Shown here one piece after another: positions 9,495 through 17,927 of a stretch of DNA of 33,672 bases. The translations under genes were made by a program, and so were the position numbers. Each line of letters begins with the position of its first letter. Within the stretch, counting starts at the first letter, position 1. The notes under the pieces are model-generated. The model had not been told where the DNA came from. It did no database searches and saw only the letters and a list, made by a program, of their open reading frames with translations. Origin of the DNA: Limnobaculum eriocheiris (lineage in GTDB: Bacteria; Pseudomonadota; Gammaproteobacteria; Enterobacterales; Enterobacteriaceae); NCBI RefSeq assembly GCF_021010575.1, contig NZ_JAJNAG010000037.1:1-33672 (forward strand). The letters are read 5' to 3'.

Positions 9495-9522
9495 ATAATG
9501 TGCAACCGGAGTTGCACATTAT
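9495..9522 (-). terminator. Rho-independent terminator of lysC
   Basis: A 12-bp perfect stem (ATAATGTGCAAC with GTTGCACATTAT) and a 4-base loop lie 26 bp beyond the lysC stop. On the minus strand it is followed by CTTTTGC. Confidence 0.8.
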
Positions 9523-9547
9523 TGATGAAATGTACCATCACATCGCG

Positions 9548-10897
9548 TTATTCAAACAGGTTATGGTGTAGTGTTTTAACCACGTGTTCAGCATCATCTC
9601 CGGGGACCAGAAGACACAGGTTATGACTGCTTGCGCCGTAAGAGATCATGCGAATATTAAACGGCTCCAGCACGCCAAAGACTTCTTTTCCTACACCTCG
9701 GGCTTTAGCCAGTTCGTTACCAATCAACGCAACCAATGCCAGATTTTCTTCAACTTCCACTCGGCATAGCGCTGATAATTCAGTTAATAATGCGCTGGTG
9801 AGAAGGCTGGTGCCACAGGTGGATGAACCTGCCGTATCCAGCGTCAGGGCGATACTGACTTCTGATGTGGTAATTAAATCTACAGAGATATTATGGCTGG
9901 CCAGAATATTAAAAATTTCCGCCAGAAAACCACGGGCATGCAGCATATTGAGACTATGCAGCGTCAATAGTGTTTGATTGCGGCGCAGTGCTAACGCCCG
10001 GAACAATGGCGGCTGGTTGGTCTTGTTACATACCAGAGTACCACCGGCGCCAACATCTTTACTGGAACCGACAAACACCGGGATATCTCTACGTACCGCA
10101 GGGATCAGGGTCGCAGGGTGTAGAATTTTAGCGCCGAAGGTTGCCATTTCGGCGGCTTCTTCGAAACCAATTTCATCAATACGCTTGGCATTAGGAACAA
10201 CCCGAGGGTCGGTGGTATAAATGCCGGGAACATCCGTCCAGATATCAACGCGCTTCGCATTTAACGCTTCACCCAACAGCGCGGCGGTATAGTCACTACC
10301 ACCTCGCCCTAATGTGGTGGTTCGCCCACGGGATTCACTACCGATAAAGCCTTGGGTAATAACCAAAGCATTAGCTAAACGCGGTTGCAGGTGCTGCTCA
10401 CTCAAAGCACAGAGCGCCTGAACGTCAGGTTCCGCTTTGCCAAAGCGATCGTTGGTTTTCATTACATTACGTACGTCAAACCATTCGGCATTAACATTTC
10501 TGCTTCTGAGCAGTTCAACAAACAGCAGAGTAGACATCAGCTCACCGTGGCTAACCAGCTCATCGGTTAACGCCGCAGAGGTCGCCAGGCTGGCGGCTTC
10601 GGAAAGCGTCGTGATATTATCCAGCATGCGGTCAATTTCTTCACGCACGACTTCAGTATCGGGCAGAGTGTTCAGAATTTGATATTGAATGTGGCGAATC
10701 TGCTCGATCTTTTCTGTACGAAGGTCCGGGTTGCAGCCTTCAGCTAAAGCTACCAGCAGATTAGTCACACCGGCTGATGCCGATAAGACCACCACTTTTA
10801 CATCAGGATTTGATAACACAACATTGGCAGAATTGTTCATTGCAACGCTGTCAGCGACGCTGGTACCACCAAATTTAGCAACAACAATATTTGACAT
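9548..10897 (-). CDS. lysC: lysine-sensitive aspartokinase III
   Basis: LysC phosphorylates aspartate with ATP, the first step towards lysine, threonine and methionine; isozyme III is inhibited by lysine. The 449 residues equal the E. coli length and are colinear. The kinase domain starts with VVAKFGGTSVAD (residues 5-16) and contains TTTLGRGGSDYTAALL (about 193-208) and the DIWTDVPGIYTTDPR stretch. The C-terminal third holds the paired ACT domains that bind lysine (SLNMLHARGFLAEIF; FNIRMISYGASSHN). The 5' leader carries a lysine riboswitch, so the gene is controlled both by RNA and by allostery. Its product also feeds the methionine branch served by metA and metH. Confidence 0.98.
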   Translation of the reverse strand: MSNIVVAKFGGTSVADSVAMNNSANVVLSNPDVKVVVLSASAGVTNLLVALAEGCNPDLRTEKIEQIRHIQYQILNTLPDTEVVREEIDRMLDNITTLSEAASLATSAALTDELVSHGELMSTLLFVELLRSRNVNAEWFDVRNVMKTNDRFGKAEPDVQALCALSEQHLQPRLANALVITQGFIGSESRGRTTTLGRGGSDYTAALLGEALNAKRVDIWTDVPGIYTTDPRVVPNAKRIDEIGFEEAAEMATFGAKILHPATLIPAVRRDIPVFVGSSKDVGAGGTLVCNKTNQPPLFRALALRRNQTLLTLHSLNMLHARGFLAEIFNILASHNISVDLITTSEVSIALTLDTAGSSTCGTSLLTSALLTELSALCRVEVEENLALVALIGNELAKARGVGKEVFGVLEPFNIRMISYGASSHNLCLLVPGDDAEHVVKTLHHNLFE

Positions 10898-11118
10898 AAC
10901 TCAATAATTCCTCGTGTCAGGTGGAGCTAATCAATAGCCCTTAAATTCATCAGCCTTGGCACAAAGGAAGCGCGGTAAACAGGGAGCAGACGTAGGAAGG
11001 AAACACTACGATACACCCAGAAGCGCCCCACCTTGCCAGAGTCTTCTGTGATTGTGCTGAAACTACCTGCACGATAATTCCACGTTAAAGACCCTTATTC
11101 CCGCAATATGTCTGCGGG

Positions 11119-11290
11119 TAACATTGGTGACAACCCAAGGGATTCAGCCCTTGTGGTCGACAGTTCTCTTGTCCGGTTTGAGTTCTGCCTCGGCGTCGTA
11201 TCCCCTGGAGTGTTTTCGCTGGATTCCGGATCCTCAAACACTTTACCTGAACGACGCGCCTCTTCTGGCTTGTGTACGGGATACACAAGT
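11119..11290 (-). promoter_or_regulatory. lysine riboswitch (L box) in the lysC leader
   Basis: On the minus strand the leader holds the conserved L-box segments in order: AGAAGAGGCGCGTCG, a GTTTGAGGATCC region, GGATACGACGCCGAGG, and GGGCTGAATCCCTTGGGTTG. A small hairpin (CTTGTGTA/TACACAAG) precedes the aptamer, as in E. coli lysC. Bound lysine reduces lysC expression. About 220 nt of leader separate the aptamer from the lysC start and form the expression platform; this starts with a CCCGCA/TGCGGG hairpin at 11100-11118. Boundaries are approximate. Confidence 0.92.
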
Positions 11291-11299
11291 AGGCTTTAA

Positions 11300-11328
11300 G
11301 AAATAGCGGGTTATGGAGCCAGTGTCAA
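11300..11328 (-). promoter_or_regulatory. candidate promoter of lysC
   Basis: On the minus strand a perfect -35 TTGACA (11328-11323) is followed after 17 bp by TATTTC (11305-11300), a weak -10. The transcript would start near 11293, immediately before the riboswitch aptamer, which supports the choice. From 11329 to 11570 I see no gene. Confidence 0.6.
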
Positions 11329-11570
11329 TGATGTTTATGTGTTTGTTTTTTATTTCTTTAACAGAAGAGCCGAGGTTTGCGTGGTTTTATATTTATACTG
11401 AAGGGGAATTGGTTATGAGCACCTGATTTTTCGATATTAGACGCTAAGTTTTAGCCTGTTTCTATAATAATTATTTTTTAACCAATAAATGAACCTGATG
11501 ACCAATCGTGGTGAAAGTGAGCCAATAATCCGTGTGTTATCGGCTCATCAAAGCTGTTCGTATCTGACGA

Positions 11571-12206
11571 TTATTTTTCAACAACGGTAAAACGTTGGCG
11601 AATATGTTTAGCTTGTTCGATTTCATCCAGTACGGCAATAGCGTAATCGGCATAGCTGATAGTGCTTTCACCCGCGCTGTTAACCATTAAGCGATCGCTA
11701 CCGATATTGTAGCTGCCGGTACGTTTACCATCGGCAACAAACATGGCTGATGGGCTGATATAGGTCCAGTTGATATCGTTTGCTTTCTTCAACTGAAGAA
11801 AGGCTTCACCCATATTGCTGGCCGTTGCTCTGTAAAGATCGGGAAAGTCAGGAGAATCAATAAGGCGCTGTGTTAGTTGCTCATCAAGATATAGGCTGCT
11901 GGCACCGCCAACTACTAACAGTCGGGTATGCGGGTTGTCAGAGAGAATTTTTCTCAGATGAATCAGTGAGCTTTGGTGTAGATCTTCATGGCCTGCTGAA
12001 GCATTGAAGGCATCGACGACTGCATCAAAAGGTTTTAAATCGGCAGCTGTCAGATCAAAAATATCTTTTTCCAGTACCGTGACCGTTTTATCGCTGATTT
12101 TGCCTGCATTACGCACAATAGCAGTAACCTGATGTTTTCTGTTCAGGGCTTCCGCCATGATTTTTTGTCCGGCTTTGCCGCTGGCGCCAATAATTGCAAT
12201 TTTCAT
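11571..12206 (-). CDS. NAD(P)-binding Rossmann-fold protein (NmrA/SDR-like)
   Basis: A 211-residue cytoplasmic protein that starts with the nucleotide-binding motif MKIAIIGASGKAGQKI (GxxGxxG at residues 7-13). It has the short atypical SDR layout of the COG2910 group, including LLVVGGASSLY (about 95-105) and NWTYISPSAMF (about 145-155). Such proteins are NAD(P)H-dependent reductases or redox-sensing binding proteins; the substrate is unknown. AGGAG precedes the ATG. It is the second gene of a probable operon, 27 bp after the secreted SnoaL-like gene, and both are divergent from a LysR gene. Confidence 0.85.
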   Translation of the reverse strand: MKIAIIGASGKAGQKIMAEALNRKHQVTAIVRNAGKISDKTVTVLEKDIFDLTAADLKPFDAVVDAFNASAGHEDLHQSSLIHLRKILSDNPHTRLLVVGGASSLYLDEQLTQRLIDSPDFPDLYRATASNMGEAFLQLKKANDINWTYISPSAMFVADGKRTGSYNIGSDRLMVNSAGESTISYADYAIAVLDEIEQAKHIRQRFTVVEK

Positions 12207-12233
12207 TATTTTTTCTCCTGTATGAAATAGGGT

Positions 12234-12677
12234 TTAGAACATGCCGTTGTTGTTGGCTGATGTTGCCGGGATTGGTTGTATAACATCCCAGTGTTCAATG
12301 ATTTTTCCATCTTTCAGTTTAAAGATATCGATGATGGCCAGCCCGGTATCATCAGGAGACTGGGTGCTTTTAACGTGTAATATCACATAGTCACCATCGG
12401 CAAAAACTTTTTTGATTTCATTATGCTTTTGGGGAAGTTCCTTCTTCAGATAAGCAATATAATTCTTCAGCCCTTCAATACCGTCTTGCGCCAGAGGGTT
12501 ATGTTGGACATAGTCAGGCCCAAGATATTTCACTGCGGCTTCAGCATCTTTCTTATTAATTGCCTGTTGATAAAACTCAATGACCGTTTGTTTGTTCGTT
12601 TGCTGACTCTCGGTTTTTGCATGGCTAGTAAACGGCAGGGCCAGTAACAGCAGACTAAGCAGAAGTTTTGTTCTCAT
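12234..12677 (-). CDS. secreted SnoaL-like (NTF2-fold) protein
   Basis: A 147-residue protein with a clear signal peptide (MRTKLLLSLLLLALPFTSHA, probable cleavage after residue 20), so it should be periplasmic. The mature part has the NTF2/SnoaL pattern: TVIEFYQQAINKKDAEA at the start, LGPDYVQHNPLAQDG in the middle and a beta-rich end with IIDIFKLKDGKIIEHWDV. Family members include polyketide cyclases, isomerases and many of unknown role, so the reaction cannot be stated. It is the first gene of the two-gene leftward unit next to the LysR gene, whose product probably controls it. Confidence 0.85.
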   Translation of the reverse strand: MRTKLLLSLLLLALPFTSHAKTESQQTNKQTVIEFYQQAINKKDAEAAVKYLGPDYVQHNPLAQDGIEGLKNYIAYLKKELPQKHNEIKKVFADGDYVILHVKSTQSPDDTGLAIIDIFKLKDGKIIEHWDVIQPIPATSANNNGMF

Positions 12678-12720
12678 TTACGATTGGGCTCCGGGGTATT
12701 GTCCATAATTATTGGGCTGA

Positions 12721-12740
12721 TGATTCAATGTGTCGAATCA
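12721..12740. promoter_or_regulatory. candidate LysR-type operator between divergent genes
   Basis: TGATTC and GAATCA form perfect 6-bp arms around 8 bases. This matches the dyad form of LysR-family sites (T-N11-A core, arms of about this spacing). It lies between the divergent SnoaL-like gene (start 12677) and the LysR gene (start 12824), so it could serve both promoters. Confidence 0.6.
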
Positions 12741-12823
12741 CACAGGGAAAAACTTTAATCCCTTTCTATTGTTTTAAAAATAGAGTATTTAATAACAGAC
12801 TGTTGCAAAAATTGAGCGAATAT

Positions 12824-13729
12824 ATGGATCGATTGACCGCTATGCAGGTGTTTGTTGAATCAGTGGACCGCGGAAGCCTGACGGCCGCGGCTGAACGATT
12901 GGGGCTATCCCGGGCAAAGGCCTCCCGTTATCTGGCAGAGCTGGAACGCTGGTTGGGGATTCGGGTACTGCATCGTTCAACCCGTAGCCTGAGTTTGACA
13001 TCGGCCGGAGAGCTGGCACTTATTGATTGCCGCCAGATGCTGCAAATTCAGGAAAAAATGTTAGCGGCGCGTCACGATCGCTCTTCTGTTCCTAAAGGAT
13101 CGTTACGTATTACCTGTAGTCAGTCTTTTAGTCAGTCCTATCTGGCTAACCTGATTGCCGAATACTCTTTACGTTATCCTCAGGTGAACATTGATATTCA
13201 ACTGTTGGATCGCGCGGTAAATCTGGTTGATGAGCGTATTGATTTAGCTATTCGTATCACCAATACGCTGGAACAAGGGATAATTGCGCGCCCATTGGGA
13301 ATTTGCCATTCCGTCACCTGTGCTTCACCACAGTATCTGGACAAAATAGGTCGTCCACAGAAACCTGAAGATTTATCCCATCACGTTTGCCTGACCCATG
13401 CTAAATTTGGTGCCCATACCTGGACTTATCGATCGGTAGAAGAGTATGGTGAACTGATAAAAATTCCGATAAAAGGGCGCATCAGTGCTAATGAGGTTTT
13501 GGCACTAAAAGATGCAGCTATAGCCGGGGTGGGTGTTACGCTGTTACCCGCTTATTTAGTCAGAAATGAGCTGACCAACGGGCAGCTTGAAGCTATTCTG
13601 ACCGGATATGAAGTAGAGCCAATGACGATTTATGCTATCTATACTTCGCGCAATCATATGTCAGCGGCGCTGCGCGCATTGTTAACCTTTCTGGATGAAC
13701 GGTTCAAGTCAGACAATTTTTGGAAATAA
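12824..13729 (+). CDS. LysR-family transcriptional regulator
   Basis: A 301-residue regulator with an N-terminal winged helix-turn-helix (residues about 1-60: MDRLTAMQVFVESVDRGSLT, then AAERLGLSRAKASRYLAELE) and a C-terminal effector-binding domain of the periplasmic-binding-protein type (about 90-295). The pattern resembles the group that regulates neighbouring oxidoreductases. I chose ATG 12824 because the family always begins near this point; the 52 extra upstream residues have no similarity and would cover the intergenic dyad. The divergent arrangement suggests control of the SnoaL-like and NAD(P)-binding genes in response to an unknown small molecule. Confidence 0.92.
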   Translation: MDRLTAMQVFVESVDRGSLTAAAERLGLSRAKASRYLAELERWLGIRVLHRSTRSLSLTSAGELALIDCRQMLQIQEKMLAARHDRSSVPKGSLRITCSQSFSQSYLANLIAEYSLRYPQVNIDIQLLDRAVNLVDERIDLAIRITNTLEQGIIARPLGICHSVTCASPQYLDKIGRPQKPEDLSHHVCLTHAKFGAHTWTYRSVEEYGELIKIPIKGRISANEVLALKDAAIAGVGVTLLPAYLVRNELTNGQLEAILTGYEVEPMTIYAIYTSRNHMSAALRALLTFLDERFKSDNFWK

Positions 13730-13935
13730 TAGCCGATAGTAATAATAGGTATACGATCCGTATTTATGCCTATAATTTAGAGAGTAAATATTTTGCTGAA
13801 TCCTGTCAGCTATGATAATAAAAGTGTCTGATTGGCAATGCGTAATAATTGTCTTAGTCACATTAGTTTAATCGCAGGCTGGTAGGGTAGAAACAACCTA
13901 ATCTTTGTCTTGATTTCATGTATAAGGGTCCAATG

Positions 13936-15579
13936 ATGAAAAGTATTAATCCGACGGAAACGGTAGCGTGGCAGGCACTTGAAAAGCATTTTGATGAGAT
14001 GAAAAAGGTCACTATTGGTGCTCTGTTTGCTCAGGACAAGCAACGTTTTGAACACTTTTCAGCGACATTTGATAATCAGATGTTGGTGGATTACTCCAAA
14101 AACCGTATCACCGATAAGACATTAGAACTTTTACGTAATCTGGCAAAAGAGTCCGATCTTTCCGGCGCGATAAAATCTATGTTCAGCGGTGAGAAAATTA
14201 ACCGTACAGAAGATCGTGCAGTACTGCATGTTGCACTACGCAATCGTTCAAATACACCGATTTTGGTTGATGGCAAAGATGTGATGCCAGAGGTGAATGC
14301 AGTATTGGCAAAAATGAAATCTTTCTGTGCGCGTATTATCAGCGGTGAATGGAAGGGTTTTACCGGTAAGGCTATTACCGATGTGGTGAACATTGGTATT
14401 GGTGGTTCAGATTTAGGACCTTATATGGTGACAGAGGCGCTTCGTCCTTATAAAAATCACCTGAATATGCATTTTGTCTCCAACGTTGATGCTACCCATA
14501 TTGCGGAAACTATTAAAACGTTAAACCCTGAAACGACGCTGTTTCTAATCGCGTCTAAAACGTTTACGACTCAGGAGACGATGACTAACGCCCACACGGC
14601 TCGTGACTGGTTTCTGAACGTTGGAAAACCGGCTGATGTGGCTAAACACTTTGCAGCACTCTCTACTAATGCTAAAGCGGTGGCTGAATTTGGTATTGAT
14701 ACTGCCAATATGTTTGAGTTCTGGGATTGGGTAGGTGGGCGCTATTCGCTGTGGTCTGCTATCGGTCTGTCAATTGCACTCTCCGTTGGCTTTGATAATT
14801 TTGAAAAATTACTCAGTGGCGCACATGCGATGGACCGCCACTTTGCCGATATGCCAGTGGAGAAAAATCTGCCGGTAACATTGGCGCTGATTGGTCTGTG
14901 GTATAACAATTTCTACGGTGCCGAGACGGAGGCTATTCTGCCTTACGATCAGTATATGCATCGCTTTGCGGCCTATTTCCAACAGGGGAATATGGAGTCT
15001 AATGGTAAATATGTTGACCGTAACGGCAACGCAGTTAGCTATCAAACCGGCCCTATTATTTGGGGAGAGCCGGGTACCAATGGGCAGCATGCTTTCTATC
15101 AACTGATTCATCAGGGAACCAAGCTGATTCCATGTGATTTCATTGCACCAGCCCATAGCCATAATCCATTAGGCGATCATCATTCCAAACTTCTTTCTAA
15201 CTTTTTTGCCCAGACAGAGGCGCTGGCTTTTGGCAAAGGTGCAGAAGAAGTACGGGCTGAGTTTATTAAAGCGGGCCAGAAACCAGAAGATTTTGAACAG
15301 ATTGTTCCTTTCAAAGTGTTTGAAGGCAATCGCCCAACCAACTCCATTTTGCTAAAAGAGATTACACCATATAGTCTGGGGGCGCTGATCGCTCTGTATG
15401 AGCATAAGATCTTCACCCAGGGCGTCATCATGAATATCTTCAGCTTCGATCAGTGGGGGGTTGAGTTAGGCAAACAGCTTGCGAACCGTATTCTGCCAGA
15501 ATTGGCCGGAAGTGAGGCGGTGTCCAGCCATGACTCTTCCACCAATGGGTTAATTAATACCTTTAAGCACTGGCGTTAA
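13936..15579 (+). CDS. pgi: glucose-6-phosphate isomerase
   Basis: Pgi interconverts glucose 6-phosphate and fructose 6-phosphate in glycolysis and gluconeogenesis. The 547 residues are nearly the E. coli length and colinear. Both signatures are present ([11 protein letters not shown] at 268-278 and [13 protein letters not shown] near 508-520), and the expected catalytic residues Glu354, His385 and Lys513 are in place. ATG 13936 fits the family start [11 protein letters not shown] 13933, one codon earlier, is possible, and AGGG lies upstream. As in E. coli it follows the lysC region, here with an inserted LysR/SnoaL/NAD(P) block between. Confidence 0.98.
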   Translation: MKSINPTETVAWQALEKHFDEMKKVTIGALFAQDKQRFEHFSATFDNQMLVDYSKNRITDKTLELLRNLAKESDLSGAIKSMFSGEKINRTEDRAVLHVALRNRSNTPILVDGKDVMPEVNAVLAKMKSFCARIISGEWKGFTGKAITDVVNIGIGGSDLGPYMVTEALRPYKNHLNMHFVSNVDATHIAETIKTLNPETTLFLIASKTFTTQETMTNAHTARDWFLNVGKPADVAKHFAALSTNAKAVAEFGIDTANMFEFWDWVGGRYSLWSAIGLSIALSVGFDNFEKLLSGAHAMDRHFADMPVEKNLPVTLALIGLWYNNFYGAETEAILPYDQYMHRFAAYFQQGNMESNGKYVDRNGNAVSYQTGPIIWGEPGTNGQHAFYQLIHQGTKLIPCDFIAPAHSHNPLGDHHSKLLSNFFAQTEALAFGKGAEEVRAEFIKAGQKPEDFEQIVPFKVFEGNRPTNSILLKEITPYSLGALIALYEHKIFTQGVIMNIFSFDQWGVELGKQLANRILPELAGSEAVSSHDSSTNGLINTFKHWR

Positions 15580-15594
15580 TTCATCCGGGATAAA

Positions 15595-15618
15595 TGGGCG
15601 GGGGGAGTCTCCCGCCCA
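15595..15618 (+). terminator. GC-rich hairpin after pgi
   Basis: TGGGCGGG pairs with CCCGCCCA around an 8-base loop, 15 bp after the pgi stop and 23 bp before psiE. There is no T tract, so it may end pgi transcription only partly or protect the 3' end of the message. Confidence 0.55.
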
Positions 15619-15640
15619 ATCGCTAAAACAGGAGAGAACC

Positions 15641-16051
15641 ATGCTGGAAAATATTAAACGTGCAACACTGGTGGCACGCATACTGCAAACGGTTCTGAAT
15701 TTTGGCCTGCTATTGCTGGCGATAATCCTGATAGTGTTTCTTGGTAAAGAGACCTATGCCCTGATTCAGGTGCTATTTGTTAATTCTGCCCAATCATCCA
15801 GCTACTTACTGATTGAAGGCATTGTTATCTATTTTCTCTATTTTGAGTTTATTGCCTTAATTATTAAATATTTTCAGTCGGGCTATCATTTCCCTCTCCG
15901 TTACTTTATCTACATTGGTATTACGGCCATCATTCGTTTAATTATTGTGGACCATAAAGATCCGATGGATACCTTTATCTATTCCGGTGCAATTTTGGTT
16001 TTGGTTGTCGCACTCTATTTGGCCAATACCGATCGACTAAAGCGTGAGTAG
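15641..16051 (+). CDS. psiE: phosphate-starvation-inducible membrane protein PsiE
   Basis: A 136-residue inner-membrane protein with four membrane segments, the same length as E. coli PsiE; characteristic stretches are [40 protein letters not shown] (the Phe/Tyr-rich centre, about 68-105) and the end [10 protein letters not shown]. Its biochemical role is unknown. In E. coli it is induced by phosphate limitation through PhoB; I did not find a clear Pho box here. AGGAGAG precedes the ATG. It is followed directly by ubiC; the xylE-mal block that separates them in E. coli is absent. Confidence 0.93.
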   Translation: MLENIKRATLVARILQTVLNFGLLLLAIILIVFLGKETYALIQVLFVNSAQSSSYLLIEGIVIYFLYFEFIALIIKYFQSGYHFPLRYFIYIGITAIIRLIIVDHKDPMDTFIYSGAILVLVVALYLANTDRLKRE

Positions 16052-16112
16052 AAATTGGTCAATTTTATTGACGTAATGTTAAAAAATAGTTCCATGAAAG
16101 GAACCTTCACTG

Positions 16113-16140
16113 TTTGCAGAGGGCAATTTTACGTTACAAT
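16113..16140 (+). promoter_or_regulatory. candidate promoter of ubiCA
   Basis: TTTGCA (16113-16118) and TACAAT (16135-16140) are spaced by 16 bp, placing a start near 16147, about 50 nt before ubiC. A small hairpin GTTCC/GGAAC (16089-16104) lies just upstream. Confidence 0.5.
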
Positions 16141-16197
16141 GACCCCCGGTTTTTATGGCCTTTTAGTGACCATGCCTTACTATTCCAGGGTGTTACG

Positions 16198-16704
16198 ATG
16201 ATGAGTGAAGCGCTATTGATACCAAACTGGAAAACACGAGACTGGTATTCGGCGCAAAACGATTCGTTAAGTAAACCTGTTGCTGAGTGGTTACTGGAAG
16301 AGAATTCCATGACCAGCCGCTGTGAACGTTATTGCCGCAAAGTGACGGTTCAGCCCCTGTTTGAAGGCTATGTTTCTGCCTCTGCGCTTGGTAAAGAACA
16401 GCAAGAGTTACCCGCGGACAAACGCTACTGGGTGCGTGAAGTCTTTCTGTTTGGTGATACTATTCCATGGATATGGGCGCGTACCGTTGTTCCGGAAAAG
16501 ACACTCAGTGGTCCTGAGCAACGGCTGATTGAACTGGGAGATACTCCTCTGGGGCGTTACCTGTTTAGTCAGTCCACCCTGGAACGGGATTATATTCAGG
16601 TATCTTTACACGATAGTTTATGGGGGCGGCGTTCCCGCTTGCGTCTGTCGGGTAAACCTCTGTTACTGACGGAAATTTTTTTACCGTCATCACCGTTATA
16701 TTAA
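16198..16704 (+). CDS. ubiC: chorismate--pyruvate lyase
   Basis: UbiC splits chorismate to 4-hydroxybenzoate and pyruvate, the first committed step of ubiquinone synthesis. The protein has 167-168 residues, close to E. coli UbiC (165). The N-terminal third is diverged, but from RYWVREVFLF onward it is strongly conserved, including WARTVVP, TLSGPE, DTPLGRYLF, WGRRSRLRLSGKPLLLTE and the C-terminal SSPLY. The catalytic Arg (RYWVRE) and Glu (LLLTE) are present. Two adjacent ATGs (16198, 16201) are possible and AGGG is upstream. ubiA follows within 13 bp, so the pair is an operon. Confidence 0.96.
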   Translation: MMSEALLIPNWKTRDWYSAQNDSLSKPVAEWLLEENSMTSRCERYCRKVTVQPLFEGYVSASALGKEQQELPADKRYWVREVFLFGDTIPWIWARTVVPEKTLSGPEQRLIELGDTPLGRYLFSQSTLERDYIQVSLHDSLWGRRSRLRLSGKPLLLTEIFLPSSPLY

Positions 16705-16716
16705 TTGGGGGAAAAT

Positions 16717-17568
16717 GTGACTGAAGGCAAATGGCTGGCTTACTGCCGTTTGATGCGTATCAATAAACCCATCGGGGCCCTGTTGTTACTCTGGCCTACG
16801 CTTTGGGCGCTCTGGCTTGCAGGGAAGGAAACGCCGAACGTTTATATTCTGATTATATTTATCATCGGTGTATTTCTGATGCGTGCCGCTGGATGCGTGA
16901 TTAATGATTTCGCCGATCGTCATTTTGACGGGCATGTTGAACGTACCCGTAACCGCCCACTGCCAAGTGGTACCGTGACGGAGAAAGAGAGTAAGGTGCT
17001 GTTTTTATCGCTGGTGACCATCTCTTTCTTATTAGTTCTGATGTTGAACCGGTTGACGATTTTACTTTCGGTTGCTGCGGTGATCCTTGCATGGATCTAT
17101 CCCTTTATGAAACGGTTTACCCATTTACCTCAGGTTATATTGGGTATGGCGTTTGGCTGGTCAATACCGATGGCCTATGCTGCTGTTAGTGATGCATTGC
17201 CCCTGAGCTGTTGGCTGCTATTACTGGCGAATATATTCTGGACTGTAGCCTATGATACTCAATATGCCATGGTCGATCGTAACGATGATTTAAAGATTGG
17301 TATTAAATCAACCGCAATTCTTTTTGGTCGCCATGACAAACTGATTATTGGCCTGCTGCAATTAGGTACCGTACTAATATTATGCTGGATAGGTTATTTA
17401 AATAATTTAACCCAACATTTTTACTGGTCTCTGTTATTAGCCAGTGCGCTGTTTGTTTATCAACAGAACCTTATTTCTCTACGTGAGAGAGACAAATGTT
17501 TTCAGGCGTTTATGAATAACAATTATGTTGGTTTTGTGATTTTTCTCGGGCTGTTGATAAGTACTTAA
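16717..17568 (+). CDS. ubiA: 4-hydroxybenzoate octaprenyltransferase
   Basis: UbiA joins 4-hydroxybenzoate to the polyprenyl chain in the inner membrane, the step after UbiC. The 283-residue protein has about nine membrane segments and both Asp-rich prenyl-diphosphate motifs ([18 protein letters not shown] near 67-84; [12 protein letters not shown] near 187-198). I chose GTG 16717 because GGGGGA lies five bases before it; a TTG at 16705 would add four residues. In E. coli the next gene is plsB facing it; here a halogenase-like gene is placed between. Confidence 0.97.
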   Translation: MTEGKWLAYCRLMRINKPIGALLLLWPTLWALWLAGKETPNVYILIIFIIGVFLMRAAGCVINDFADRHFDGHVERTRNRPLPSGTVTEKESKVLFLSLVTISFLLVLMLNRLTILLSVAAVILAWIYPFMKRFTHLPQVILGMAFGWSIPMAYAAVSDALPLSCWLLLLANIFWTVAYDTQYAMVDRNDDLKIGIKSTAILFGRHDKLIIGLLQLGTVLILCWIGYLNNLTQHFYWSLLLASALFVYQQNLISLRERDKCFQAFMNNNYVGFVIFLGLLIST

Positions 17569-17927
17569 TTACCTTAATTGGTAAAAAATTGATTTATGAT
17601 ATGTACCTGAATATTAAACGCTGTTAGCATGCGGTCCTGTATTAACAGTGGGTTCAGGGATGAACAGTCGTAATGTAAGACAGCATTTTATTCTATTCCC
17701 TTCTCATATACCCCGTTAGCAACTAAAGAAAATGTCGTTTTTTATTTTATTTTGCTATTTATGGCGAGCTGCCGCAAGCAAGTTGATTTTTTATTTTGAT
17801 TTGTTGTTTTTGTTTATTTATCTGGCAGGGCGCCTATAGCCTAAAAATAACAGTTATCAGACGAGTTGTTTTAAAGTATCAACTCATCGTAACAGTGGTA
17901 TAAAACATAAAATGGAAGAGGTTACTG
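17569..17927 (+). other. 359-bp AT-rich leader or intergenic region before the halogenase-like gene
   Basis: No gene is seen here. There are two related T-rich blocks (TTTTTTATTTTATTTTG near 17735-17751 and TTTTTTATTTTGATTTG near 17788-17804) and an inverted repeat GAGTTG/CAACTC (17863-17885), which could be an operator. Several weak promoter-like pairs exist and none stands out. GGAAGAGG before ATG 17928 is a good ribosome binding site. Confidence 0.6.
17863..17885. promoter_or_regulatory. inverted repeat upstream of the halogenase-like gene
   Basis: GAGTTG and CAACTC flank 11 bases, centred about 54 bp before the start codon. The position fits a regulator site or a leader hairpin; no known regulator is implied. 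Confidence 0.35.

Noticed and set aside
11085-11306. Several 60-67 residue frames on both strands over the lysC leader
   Set aside because: They are shadows of the conserved riboswitch structure and have no coding features.
12668-12823. 52-residue N-terminal extension of the LysR regulator
   Set aside because: The family begins at MDRLTAMQVF; the extension covers the intergenic dyad and overlaps the divergent gene.
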